From: Azospirillum sp. TSH64
Lineage (GTDB): Bacteria > Pseudomonadota > Alphaproteobacteria > Azospirillales > Azospirillaceae
Assembly: GCF_003116035.1 (NCBI RefSeq)
Contig: NZ_LGQW01000015.1
Location: 2,144,902-2,208,901, forward strand
DNA: 64,000 nucleotides
Direction of reading: 5' to 3'
Shown here: piece after piece, positions 35,745-42,678 of the stretch
Numbering within the stretch: the stretch's first letter is position 1
How the letters are laid out: each line of letters starts with the position of its first letter
The notes under the pieces: generated by a model
Seen by the model: only the letters and a program-made list of their open reading frames with translations
Told to the model about the DNA's origin: nothing
Databases searched by the model: none
Translations under genes and position numbers: made by a program

Positions 35745-37163
35745 TCAGCTCCGCGTGGTGGGGGTGCGGCCGATGCCGGTCGAGCCGGTCACGCCGGTGG
35801 TCGAGCCTGCCATCGAACCGGTGCCCGCCGATGCGCCGGCCGGGCCGCCGCTGGTTCCGGCGCCGACGCCGGCAGCAGTGCCGGCGCTGGTGGTGTCGGA
35901 ACCCTGGAGGCCGCCTGTCGTCCCGCCCATCGACGAGGAGGTGCCGCCGGGGGTCGAGCCGGTGCCGCCGGCATTCGCCATCGCCGAGGCGCCGGCGCCG
36001 GTCGAACTGCCCCAGTTGGAACCACCCTGGCTTCCGGCTTGAACACGGACGCGCAGGTTGTTCTGCACATGCGACACGCCGGAGACGGACTCGGCAACAT
36101 CTTCTGCCCGGCGCTTGGTGTTGCGGTCGGGGACCATGCCGGTCAGCGTCACCTCGCCGCCACTGACCGCCACCTCGATGTCGGAGGCGTCGATGTAGGC
36201 GTCGTCGGTCAGCCGGTCGCTGACATCCTCGCGCACACGCTCGTCGGACCGGCTGTAGCCCCGCGGGCCACGGCCGCGATGCTGGGAGGCACGCGCTTGG
36301 TCCTCGTGACGGCGTCGTTCCGCGTCGTCATCGCCGAACCAGGAGGCGATCTCGTCGCCGGCCTGTTCCCAGAAGCCGCGCTGTTCGCCCCGGGAGCGGC
36401 CGCGGTAATCGTCGCGCTCATAGCCTGCGCCATAGCTGGTGGCGGAACTGCCGCCGAGATCGCGCCGGCTCCAGTCGCCGCGGTTCCAATCGCCACGGTC
36501 CCGGCCGGACTCGTAACCGCCGCCATAACCGCTGGATTGGGGACCGTAAGGGCGGGATCCGTAATCGCGGTAGCGCTGGTCGCTGCTTTCGGAGCTGCGG
36601 TCGCCGTAATTCCGCTCGCCATAGGGGCGGACGCCATAATCGCGGTCGCGGTAATCGGCGCTGCCGACATCACGGCTGGTGTAGTTGCCTTCGGTTCCGG
36701 CGTTGCCGGCCCCGGCATAACCGCTATAGCCGCCGGAGCCCGACCGGCCGCCATAGCCGGCCCCATAGCCGCCGCGGCTCATGTCGCGCCCGCCGCCGAA
36801 GTTGCGATCATAGACCCGCTCCATCTCGCGGGAATTGTCGCGGCGGTTGTCTTCGTAATGGGAATCGCGGCCGTAACCGCCCGATTCGTTGCCGACCCGT
36901 CCGCCGTAGCCGGCGTCGCGGTAGTCACGGCCCTGCTCGTCCTGATGGCGGTGGGCCTGGGTGCGATACATGCTCTCTCGCTGTCGGCTGTCGTCCCCGC
37001 CCTGGGCGCGGTTCCAGTCCCCTCCCTGTTCATGGCTCCGGTCCTGACCATAGACGCCGGTGCGGCTCGGCCCCTCGCCCCAATCGCGGTGCCGGTTGGG
37101 TTCACGGTCCTCGTCGCGCCAGTCGCGGCCCTCGCCACGCCACCGATTCTCGTACTGCGCCAT
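35745..37163 (-). CDS. Gly/Arg/Tyr-rich protein with BON domain
   Basis: A 472-residue protein from ATG 37163 (an upstream in-frame ATG at 37229 is less likely). Residues 1 to about 270 are extremely rich in Gly, Arg, Asp and Tyr, with repeated GYGG, RDYG, YGGR and RDR motifs and no hydrophobic core. A BON domain follows at about 300-385 (DVSDRLTDDAYIDASDIEVAVSGGEVTLTGMV), the phospholipid- or osmosensing-related OsmY/HlyD-type fold. The C-terminus is again Gly/Ser/Thr-rich. There is no signal peptide. BON proteins of this type are widespread in Rhizobiales and Azospirillum and are often stress-induced. Function of the tail is unknown. Confidence 0.75.
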   Translation of the reverse strand: MAQYENRWRGEGRDWRDEDREPNRHRDWGEGPSRTGVYGQDRSHEQGGDWNRAQGGDDSRQRESMYRTQAHRHQDEQGRDYRDAGYGGRVGNESGGYGRDSHYEDNRRDNSREMERVYDRNFGGGRDMSRGGYGAGYGGRSGSGGYSGYAGAGNAGTEGNYTSRDVGSADYRDRDYGVRPYGERNYGDRSSESSDQRYRDYGSRPYGPQSSGYGGGYESGRDRGDWNRGDWSRRDLGGSSATSYGAGYERDDYRGRSRGEQRGFWEQAGDEIASWFGDDDAERRRHEDQARASQHRGRGPRGYSRSDERVREDVSDRLTDDAYIDASDIEVAVSGGEVTLTGMVPDRNTKRRAEDVAESVSGVSHVQNNLRVRVQAGSQGGSNWGSSTGAGASAMANAGGTGSTPGGTSSSMGGTTGGLQGSDTTSAGTAAGVGAGTSGGPAGASAGTGSMAGSTTGVTGSTGIGRTPTTRS

Positions 37164-37310
37164 CGTGGTCGGCTCCCTCTTTTCAGGATTCTTGAATGGG
37201 CGGGGCGGCGTCACGCATGGCGTCGCCACGCCCGTCTGTCCCGAACAACAGAGGCGGTCAAACGGCGTTCCGGAAATTCAGTGGCCGATCACAGGGAAAA
37301 CGGAGAGTTC

Positions 37311-37325
37311 TGGCACGGGGCTTGC
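37311..37325 (+). promoter_or_regulatory. Sigma-54 (RpoN) promoter
   Basis: TGGCACG-N4-TTGC with the canonical spacing (TGGCAC 37311-37316, N5, TTGC 37322-37325; GG to GC spacing of ten) and a preceding C, i.e. the full -24/-12 core consensus. Predicted transcription start is about 37336-37338 on the plus strand. No plus-strand gene follows; the next feature is a terminator at 37359-37396. No clear NtrC or NifA binding site was seen upstream. Confidence 0.8.
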
Positions 37326-37336
37326 GAAGGGGAGTA

Positions 37337-37396
37337 CGGTTGGTTCCACGCATCACTTACGGCTTCGGCGCTTCATGCACCGAAGCCGTTTTCTTT
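37337..37396 (+). ncRNA. Predicted very short sigma-54-dependent RNA
   Basis: Inferred from the sigma-54 promoter at 37311-37325 and the intrinsic terminator at 37359-37396 with no reading frame between. The product would be about 60 nt: a roughly 22-nt single-stranded leader followed by the terminator hairpin. It lies convergent to the minus-strand receiver gene that ends at 37431, so readthrough would be antisense to the STAS-receiver operon. No similarity to a known RNA family was recognised; the exact start is estimated. Confidence 0.45.
37359..37396 (+). terminator. Intrinsic terminator of a plus-strand transcript
   Basis: A perfect 10-bp stem ACGGCTTCGG/CCGAAGCCGT with an 11-base loop, followed by TTTCTTTTG on the plus strand. 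The minus-strand side has no T-tract, so it is oriented to end a plus-strand RNA, for which the only visible promoter is the sigma-54 element at 37311. Confidence 0.85.
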
Positions 37397-37430
37397 TGCG
37401 CCCTTTTATTGGGCAGAGACTTCAATCTGC

Positions 37431-37832
37431 TTAATTTGGCAGCGACTGGTCGAGCAGACGGGCAACCGCGGCCCCCAACTCCTCGTTGAGGAAAGGCTTG
37501 TATATGATCTCATCCGCATTGAACATGCGGGTCATCTTCAGCAGATAGCCGGCCGGCATGTTGGGCGCACCGCCGGACATGGCGAGGATCTTCACGTCCG
37601 GCTGGGTGCTGCGGGCAGCCTTGATCAGTTCGATCCCGTCCACCTCCGGCATCAGCACGTCGGTGACGATCAGGTCGAAACTGCGGCGGTCAAGGGCGCG
37701 GATCGCCGCCCGCCCGTTCTCCGCTTCCGTAACGTCGAAACCGCGCCCCTCGAGATATCCGGCGACGGACAGCCGCACAGCCGGCGAATCCTCGACGACC
37801 AGGATGTTGGGGCGATTGGCACTTCCCATCAT
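37431..37832 (-). CDS. Single-domain response regulator (receiver)
   Basis: A 133-residue stand-alone receiver. Start ATG 37832 is preceded by AAAGGAG at a good distance. The acidic pair (LVVEDSP), phospho-acceptor Asp in VTDVLMPEVDG (about 59), the Ser of AMSGG and the Lys of IIYKPF are all present. There is no output domain, so it works by protein-protein contact or as a phosphate sink. It lies 71 bases downstream of the STAS gene on the same strand, suggesting co-transcription and a functional link between phospho-signalling and the STAS switch. Confidence 0.88.
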   Translation of the reverse strand: MMGSANRPNILVVEDSPAVRLSVAGYLEGRGFDVTEAENGRAAIRALDRRSFDLIVTDVLMPEVDGIELIKAARSTQPDVKILAMSGGAPNMPAGYLLKMTRMFNADEIIYKPFLNEELGAAVARLLDQSLPN

Positions 37833-37903
37833 GCACCCGGCTCCTTTTGGGAACCGCCTTATCGAAAAGCCGGCCGCGGCCGGCGGAAGTCTGCGCGCGC
37901 CCC

Positions 37904-38242
37904 TCACCCACCCACTGCCGCAACGGCCGCAGCCGCATCGGCATGGATCTGGAACAGGGACGAAAATCCGCTGACATCGAACATCTCGCGGATATTCGGC
38001 GCCATCGCGGACAGGACGATCGAGCCGCGCTTCGCCCGGGCCGCCTTGGCGGCGACCAGCAGGGAGCGAAGCCCGGCCGAACTGATGTAGGCAAGCTGGG
38101 CCATATCGACAACAACCCGCGTGCCCTCATCGCCGATAACGGACATCAGAACGCGTTCAAATTCGCCTGTGCTACCGCTGTCGATACGTCCGACCGGGTG
38201 CAACACAATGACGCCATTCTCCGTTCGCTCGGCAATGTGCAT
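37904..38242 (-). CDS. STAS domain protein (anti-sigma factor antagonist-like)
   Basis: A 112-residue protein that is essentially one STAS domain. It has the first strand GVIVLHPVGRIDS, the VVVDMAQLAYISSAGLRSLL segment and MFDVSGFSSLF near the end, as in RsbV/SpoIIAA antagonists. Ser55 in the ISSAGL motif aligns with the serine phosphorylated in RsbV. ATG 38242 was chosen because the fold starts there. It sits upstream of the receiver gene; an RsbW-like ATPase (40832-41263) is 2.6 kb away, so a partner-switch module is plausible but not shown. Confidence 0.88.
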   Translation of the reverse strand: MHIAERTENGVIVLHPVGRIDSGSTGEFERVLMSVIGDEGTRVVVDMAQLAYISSAGLRSLLVAAKAARAKRGSIVLSAMAPNIREMFDVSGFSSLFQIHADAAAAVAAVGG

Positions 38243-38487
38243 ACCCGGCTCCCGCCATATCCTTCCAGGCCTCCGGTTATAGCATGTCGGCGGAGTGCCG
38301 ACGATGCCTTCGCAGCGCAGCAGGAACCGCACTTATCGCGCCTCTCCGCCATCGGCAGGCCCAGCGCGTCATAGGCGACCAAGGCCGTCTTGCGAAAGAT
38401 GTGGGCGAGCAGGTCCCAGTCCTCCGGGTCCAGCAGGCGGACGGCGGCCACCGCGCGTCGCACCGCCATCCAGGGGAATGGCGTCAT
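38146..38487 (-). CDS. Possible small protein overlapping the STAS gene
   Basis: A 113-codon frame that starts at ATG 38487 and runs into the 5' end of the STAS gene by about 97 bases. Its first half has good high-GC third positions and a protein-like sequence (DPEDWDLLAHIFRKTALVAYDALGLP), whereas the second half, Cys/Ser/Arg-rich, looks like out-of-frame STAS. It may be a real short gene that is truncated or frameshifted, or a chance frame. No ribosome-binding site is clear. Confidence 0.25.
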   Translation of the reverse strand: MTPFPWMAVRRAVAAVRLLDPEDWDLLAHIFRKTALVAYDALGLPMAERRDKCGSCCAAKASSALRRHAITGGLEGYGGSRVCTLPSERRMASLCCTRSDVSTAVAQANLNAF

Positions 38488-38514
38488 ATGGCGAGGCTGC
38501 GGGAGGCGGGACGC

Positions 38515-39549
38515 TCATGACTCGATGATTTCGGCGAAGTTCAGCAGGCCGATGGGTGGGTAACAGTCGAGAGCCCGCGCGGTGGCCATGTTGATGATGA
38601 CGGAGAAGCGCTTCAGCGTTTCCACCGGGATGTCCGCCGGGTCGGTCCGGTCGATCAGAATCTGCGCCGCCTTGAAGGCGGTGAAGTGGCCGATGCCGTA
38701 GGCGCTGCTGGCCAGCGCCAGCATCGCCTTGTCGGTGCGCACGATCAGTTCGGTCGCCGAGAAGGTCGGCAGCCGCAGGCGCAGCGCTTCGGCCGCGACG
38801 ACGGAGCGGTTGTGAAAGGCGATGAAGGTGTCGGGGCCGATATACAGCACCTCCGCCCCGCGGGCCGCCACCCGGGCCAGCGCATCGGGAACGGCGGCAG
38901 CGACCGGCTCGCCACGGTCGTTCAGCGGCACCGGTTCCTCCACCAGGTCCAGCCCGCGCACCGCCATCTCCGCGCGCAGCCCCTCGATGGTGAGGACGGA
39001 ATTGCGTTCCTGCGGGTTGTAGACGATGCCCAGCCGCCTGATCGGGCGGTAGGCAAGAATGGTGCTCAACTGCACTGCGATGGGGGCGATGTGGATGGTG
39101 CCGGTGACGTTGCGCCCCGGCCGGCCGAGGTCGGGCACGATCTTCGCGTCCACCGGTGCGGCGACGAAGGTGAAGACCACCGGAATATCGGTGACGTGGC
39201 GGCGCGGATCGGCATCGTCGAAGGGACCGACGATGCCACGGGTCTGGGGCGTGCCGAAGCTGTAGACCAGATCGGGGCGGGTGTCCTTGATCTCCTCCAC
39301 GATGGCCGGCAGGCGGGCGGGATCGCCGCCGGTGTCGCGGATGGTGTAATCGACCTTCAGCCCATGGCGGTCCAGATAGTCCTTGAAGCCGTATTCGTTG
39401 TCGCTCTCGCCCCGGCCAAGAACCATGGTGATGCGGAAGGCCGGCACCGCCGCCGCGAGGGGAAAGGCCGGCAGCAGCAGACCGCCGGCGGCAAGGCCCA
39501 GGAGAGAGCGGCGGCGGATGCCACGAAATTCGTCTCCGAAACGCCTCAT
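38515..39549 (-). CDS. ABC transporter substrate-binding protein (ABC_sub_bind family), orphan
   Basis: A 344-residue periplasmic binding protein of the TrpX/ABC_sub_bind (PF04392) family. ATG 39549 is favoured because GGAGG lies seven bases upstream; ATG 39555 would sit almost on it. A Tat-like signal (RRRSLLGLAAGGLLLPAFPLAAA) directs export. The mature part has FRITMVLGRGESD, PDLVYSFGTPQTRG, DIPVVFTFVAAPVDA, RPIRRLGIVYNPQERNS and DTFIAFHNRS, the alternating two-lobe pattern of the family. No permease or ATPase gene is adjacent, so it may be an orphan sensor-type binding protein for the STAS/receiver system next door, which is inference. Confidence 0.82.
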   Translation of the reverse strand: MRRFGDEFRGIRRRSLLGLAAGGLLLPAFPLAAAVPAFRITMVLGRGESDNEYGFKDYLDRHGLKVDYTIRDTGGDPARLPAIVEEIKDTRPDLVYSFGTPQTRGIVGPFDDADPRRHVTDIPVVFTFVAAPVDAKIVPDLGRPGRNVTGTIHIAPIAVQLSTILAYRPIRRLGIVYNPQERNSVLTIEGLRAEMAVRGLDLVEEPVPLNDRGEPVAAAVPDALARVAARGAEVLYIGPDTFIAFHNRSVVAAEALRLRLPTFSATELIVRTDKAMLALASSAYGIGHFTAFKAAQILIDRTDPADIPVETLKRFSVIINMATARALDCYPPIGLLNFAEIIES

Positions 39550-39791
39550 GGTCATGCCTCCTGCGGCCGGACCGCGGGAGCGGCCCTGCCGGGCGCGCCG
39601 TCCGGCCTCATGGCACGCCGCCGTCATGAAACGCGGATGCATCAGCCACGAGCCGACCGAAGCTCCATCGTCATCCGCCCGGCGTCCCTTCGCAGGGCGC
39701 TACCCCTCAGATGAACCGCGATTCCGGCGGAGCTTGCAAGCGGTTTTCCAGATTACTCTAATATATCAGATCGGCGGCCATCCTGACGGCC

Positions 39792-40574
39792 TCAGCCGGG
39801 CGGCATCGCGTCGGCATGGGCGTTCCGCATGGGGATTTCCTGCATGCGGCGCTGTTCCGGCCGCCATGGTGCCGCATCGTCCTCATCCTCCGCGGCGTCC
39901 GAGTCCTGGGACATGTCCGGGCGCAGGTCGGGGAGGACGGTTTGCCGCAGTTCGGCCAGTGCCAACAGCGCGTCGCGGTCACCGGCCGCTGCCGCCGCCT
40001 GAAGCCAAAGGGCAGCTTCGGCCGGATCGCGGGCGGCGCCGACTCCCTCACGCAGACACAGGCCAAGGCGGTATTGCGCGGCTGGGTGCCCCTGTTCGGC
40101 GGCGGCACGCAGCCAGCGAACCGCTTCGGTCTCGTCACGGTCGATTCCGCGGCCGTCGAGCAGCAGCAGGGCGAGGTTGACCTGGGCGGGAGCGGAGTGC
40201 TGGAGCGCGGCAAGCCGGTACCACAGTGCTGCCTTGGCCGGATCGCAGGGCACGCCGGCGCCATGTTCGTGCATGTAGCCCAGATTGTTCTGCGCGCCGA
40301 CATCGCCCTTGGCGGCGGCGCGGCGATACCAGGAGACCGCCCGGCGCGGGTCGGGCGGTACGCCGATGCCGTTGGCGAGCAGGAAGGCAAGCATGGTCTG
40401 CGCCGCGACATGGCCCTGGCGGGCGGCCCGGCGGTACCAGATAACCGAAGCGGCGACATCGGCCGTCCGCACGGCCTCCGCCAGCCGGTATTGCGCGTCG
40501 CTGTCGCCCAGTTCGGCCTTCATCCGGGTCCAGAGCGTGGGCGTGGCAAGCATGGGTGTGGCAAGCATGGACAT
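39792..40574 (-). CDS. Sel1-like repeat (SLR) protein
   Basis: A 260-residue protein made of about five Sel1-like repeats with the pattern A-x-x-L-x-G-V-P-x-D and W-Y-R-x-A-A-x-x-G (GVPPDPRRAVSWYRRAAAKGD; GVPCDPAKAALWYRLAALQ; GIDRDETEAVRWLRAAAEQG; GAARDPAEAALWLQAAAAAGD), which form an alpha-helical solenoid for protein binding. The N-terminus contains MLATPMLATP from a 15-bp duplication. There is no signal peptide. The start is ATG 40574 (or 40568). The C-terminal 40 residues are acidic then Met/His-rich and probably disordered. Partners are unknown. Confidence 0.85.
   Translation of the reverse strand: MSMLATPMLATPTLWTRMKAELGDSDAQYRLAEAVRTADVAASVIWYRRAARQGHVAAQTMLAFLLANGIGVPPDPRRAVSWYRRAAAKGDVGAQNNLGYMHEHGAGVPCDPAKAALWYRLAALQHSAPAQVNLALLLLDGRGIDRDETEAVRWLRAAAEQGHPAAQYRLGLCLREGVGAARDPAEAALWLQAAAAAGDRDALLALAELRQTVLPDLRPDMSQDSDAAEDEDDAAPWRPEQRRMQEIPMRNAHADAMPPG
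40540..40569 (-). repeat. 15-bp tandem duplication at the Sel1 gene start
   Basis: Two units, GGCGTGGCAAGCATG and GGTGTGGCAAGCATG, encode Leu-Ala-Thr-Pro-Met-type pentapeptides at the N-terminus of the Sel1 protein. The period of 15 preserves frame. Confidence 0.85.
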
Positions 40575-40831
40575 GGCGCCGGCACCTTCGTCGATTGTCC
40601 CCCGGGGTTCCGTTCCACCAACACCGCGCGAACCGGCTTTATTCCGGTCGCCGCAGCGTTGTGGCCGAACCCGTCGCCCGAGTCTGTCCCCCTGCCGCCG
40701 CCCGTTCAACCTCCCCAGCCGGCGGTCGAGGAATTGTCACGCCGACGCCATCGGTTAAGAATGACCATCCCTTCGCGCCCCCGCGATACCCGGAGGCATA
40801 GGGGAAAAAGTGGGGCCGGGAGGCGGAGCGG

Positions 40832-41263
40832 ATGGATGGTGCAGCGGCGAACCGTCTGGAGATGGTCCTGCGCAGCGACCTGTCGGAACTCGGCCGGCTG
40901 GCCGCCGCGGTGGAAAGCTTCATCGCGCGCAACCGGTTGTTCCCTGACCTCGCCTTCCGCTTCACGCTCTGCCTCGATGAACTCGTCACCAACATTGTTT
41001 CGCATGGCCGCGGCGGTGGCGGCGGGCATGGAATCCGTGTGCGGCTGGAAACCGATGGGCTGGAACTGCGGGCTGAGGTGGAGGACGATGCCGACGCCTT
41101 CGATCCCTTCGCCGAGGCCCCTTCGCCGGACCTAGGCGGCGATCTGGAGAGCCGGCGGATCGGCGGACTGGGCGTTTTTCTGGTCGGCAAATTGATGGAC
41201 CGCGCCAGCCACCGGCGAGAAGGCGGCCTTAACCTGACGGTGCTCGCCAAGCGCATCGCCTGA
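40832..41263 (+). CDS. RsbW-like serine kinase/anti-sigma ATPase domain protein
   Basis: A 143-residue protein with a single HATPase_c_2 fold. The N-box is LDELVTNIVSHG (Glu50, Asn54); the nucleotide lid region contains EDDADAFDPFAEA, and RIGGLGVFLVGKLMD is the G2-like glycine loop. This is the RsbW/SpoIIAB-type kinase fold that phosphorylates STAS antagonists and binds sigma factors. An upstream GGAGGCGGAGCGG provides a ribosome-binding site before ATG 40832. It lies near the STAS gene (37904) but is separated by three genes and on the opposite strand, so the pairing is a proposal. Confidence 0.85.
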   Translation: MDGAAANRLEMVLRSDLSELGRLAAAVESFIARNRLFPDLAFRFTLCLDELVTNIVSHGRGGGGGHGIRVRLETDGLELRAEVEDDADAFDPFAEAPSPDLGGDLESRRIGGLGVFLVGKLMDRASHRREGGLNLTVLAKRIA

Positions 41264-41642
41264 CGGCCGGCGGCGGAGCGCAACCGAGAAGGGCAGCCTG
41301 GGAACAGTCCCGCTTCAAAAAATCTTCATGGAAGCCTTATCCGCCTGGGACTCCGATCCGGGCAACGCCCTGATCGCCAAGTCCCCAATGTTGTCGGGGG
41401 CATATAGATGGATTGGCGAACCTTACACGCTTTTCATCAAATGCCGGCGAGTTGCCTTCCATGACAATCCGGCAAAGCAGAGCGTTTCGCTCTGCAACAA
41501 ACCGACACATGACAAGGGGATCAAATTCTTGCACTATTGTGGATAGCCCCAGGTTGCGGCCGGGACCGACCGTTCGGGTAAGCCCATGCGGACCGGGGCA
41601 GGAGCATGGAAGGCGGACGCTAACGTGTGGAGTCGACGCATC
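41264..41642. other. Intergenic region upstream of the small HTH gene, no gene seen
   Basis: A perfect 8-bp hairpin GCAGAGCG/CGCTCTGC with a TTT loop lies at 41477-41495 without a T-tract. A TTGCAC-containing AT-richer patch at 41528-41550 may belong to the promoter of the gene at 41643. Frames here lack protein-like features. Confidence 0.4.
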
Positions 41643-41828
41643 ATGACAGGGACGCAGTGCCAAGAGGCACGGCTGCGCCTTGGCTGGTCGACACGGATGC
41701 TGGCGAACAAGGCTGGCGTTCCGTGGTACGCCGTGATGAACCTCGATTACGGCACGGGTGAAGTCGACCCGGCCATCGTCGACGCGCTCGCCCGCGCCTT
41801 CAAGCAGGCGGGGCTGGAGCTGCGGTGA
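41643..41828 (+). CDS. Small HTH (XRE-like) protein
   Basis: A 61-residue protein from ATG 41643. The sequence ARLRLGWSTRMLANKAGVPWYAVMNLDYGTGEVDPAIVDALARAFKQAGLEL fits a helix-turn-helix of the Cro/CI (XRE) type: the LGWSTRMLANKAG helix and turn, then a recognition helix, and a Val-Asp-x-x-x-x-x-Ala-Leu-Ala-Arg-Ala-Phe final helix. No other domain is present. It could be a small regulator; no toxin partner is adjacent. A weak GGAG lies 11 bases upstream. Convergent with the minus-strand gene at 41889, with palindrome copy 3 between. Confidence 0.65.
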   Translation: MTGTQCQEARLRLGWSTRMLANKAGVPWYAVMNLDYGTGEVDPAIVDALARAFKQAGLELR

Positions 41829-41836
41829 CGGAAAGC

Positions 41837-41859
41837 CCCTCTCCCATGAAGGGAGAGGG
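41837..41859. terminator. Palindrome between convergent genes (CCCTCTCCC family, copy 3)
   Basis: The same CCCTCTCCC/GGGAGAGGG arms with loop ATGAA, nine bases after the HTH stop and 29 before the stop of the minus-strand 60-residue gene. Confidence 0.65.
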
Positions 41860-41888
41860 ACCGGTCTCCACTCCGCCAACCCGTTCCC

Positions 41889-42071
41889 TCAGCTCGTTTT
41901 CCCGGCCTTGCCCTTCTCCGCCGGACGGTCGATGTGCTTGGCCGATTCGGTATCGGGGGTGATCGGCTTGCCGGTATCGGACACCTCCCTGGCCGCCTCG
42001 AGCGGGTCGGCGATGTCGCGGTCGGGCTCGTTGGACAAGATCTTGCCGCTGTCGGGTTTCCGGTCTGCCAT
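41889..42071 (-). CDS. Small hydrophilic hypothetical protein (60 aa)
   Basis: A 60-residue, highly charged protein (Lys/Asp/Glu-rich, no cysteine or hydrophobic segment), probably disordered. ATG 42071 is favoured by GAAGGAG nine bases upstream and because the longer frame to 42257 has no signal. The repeated DxxxPxxPD pattern resembles small stress- or starvation-associated hydrophilic proteins, but no family was recognised. Divergent from the RcnB-like gene. Confidence 0.6.
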   Translation of the reverse strand: MADRKPDSGKILSNEPDRDIADPLEAAREVSDTGKPITPDTESAKHIDRPAEKGKAGKTS

Positions 42072-42255
42072 GGGATCGCTCCTTCCGTCGGATGGTTCCA
42101 TCACAACAGGCGGCTGCCGACATTCGTCCCGGATACACTCTGTTACCGAATCCATCACCGCCGGACACAGGCCGGCAACGAAGGTCAGCCATCCTGATCG
42201 CCATGGACGCCCCCGGCCGAGACCGGGGAGCGCCGGACGCGATAGGATGGACAGC

Positions 42256-42663
42256 ATGAAAAAGACCCTGCTCGCCGTGGCCGCCGCTATCCTCGCCGTA
42301 ACCGCGGCGACCGGAACGCCCGCAATGGCCCAGGGATGGCAGCCCGGCCCGGACGACCGCCCTGCCGGTCACCAGTACCCGCAGCCGCAGCAGCCCCGCG
42401 GGTACGATCATGGCCCGCGGTACGAGCACCCCGGCCGTCAGCCGGTCCATCGCCCCGGTCCGCCGAAGGCATATGGCTGGCGGGCCGGCGAGCGTCTGCC
42501 GCAGGAGTGGCGCGCGCCCCGTCATGTGATCGCACGCCCCGCCGCCTATCACCTGCACCGCCCGCCGCGGGGCCATCGCTGGGTCCGCGTCAACCATGAC
42601 GCCGTGCTGGTCGTTTCCTCCAGCGGCATCATCGTGGAGATCATGCCCGGCCTGTTCCGCTGA
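42256..42663 (+). CDS. RcnB family periplasmic protein
   Basis: A 135-residue exported protein. A signal peptide (KKTLLAVAAAILAVTAATGTPAMAQ) precedes a His/Pro/Arg-rich mature region and the C-terminal RcnB motif YHLHRPPRGHRWVRVNHDAVLVVSSSGII, close to the family pattern L-PPRGY-RWVRV-D-VLV. RcnB proteins help periplasmic nickel/cobalt homeostasis in E. coli; the specific metal here is inferred. ATG 42256 is chosen over 42247 because the signal starts with the two lysines. AGGATGG upstream is a plausible ribosome-binding site. It is followed 16 bases later by the convergent stop of the receiver-fusion gene. Confidence 0.82.
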   Translation: MKKTLLAVAAAILAVTAATGTPAMAQGWQPGPDDRPAGHQYPQPQQPRGYDHGPRYEHPGRQPVHRPGPPKAYGWRAGERLPQEWRAPRHVIARPAAYHLHRPPRGHRWVRVNHDAVLVVSSSGIIVEIMPGLFR

Positions 42664-42678
42664 CCGGAGCTCTCGCCC

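Noticed and set aside
41477..41495. Perfect 8-bp hairpin upstream of the HTH gene
   Set aside because: Real inverted repeat but no T-tract and no gene ending before it; function cannot be assigned, so it is only mentioned in the spacer note.
41328..41546. 72-codon frame before the HTH gene
   Set aside because: AT-richer, no ribosome-binding site and no protein-like pattern; treated as intergenic.
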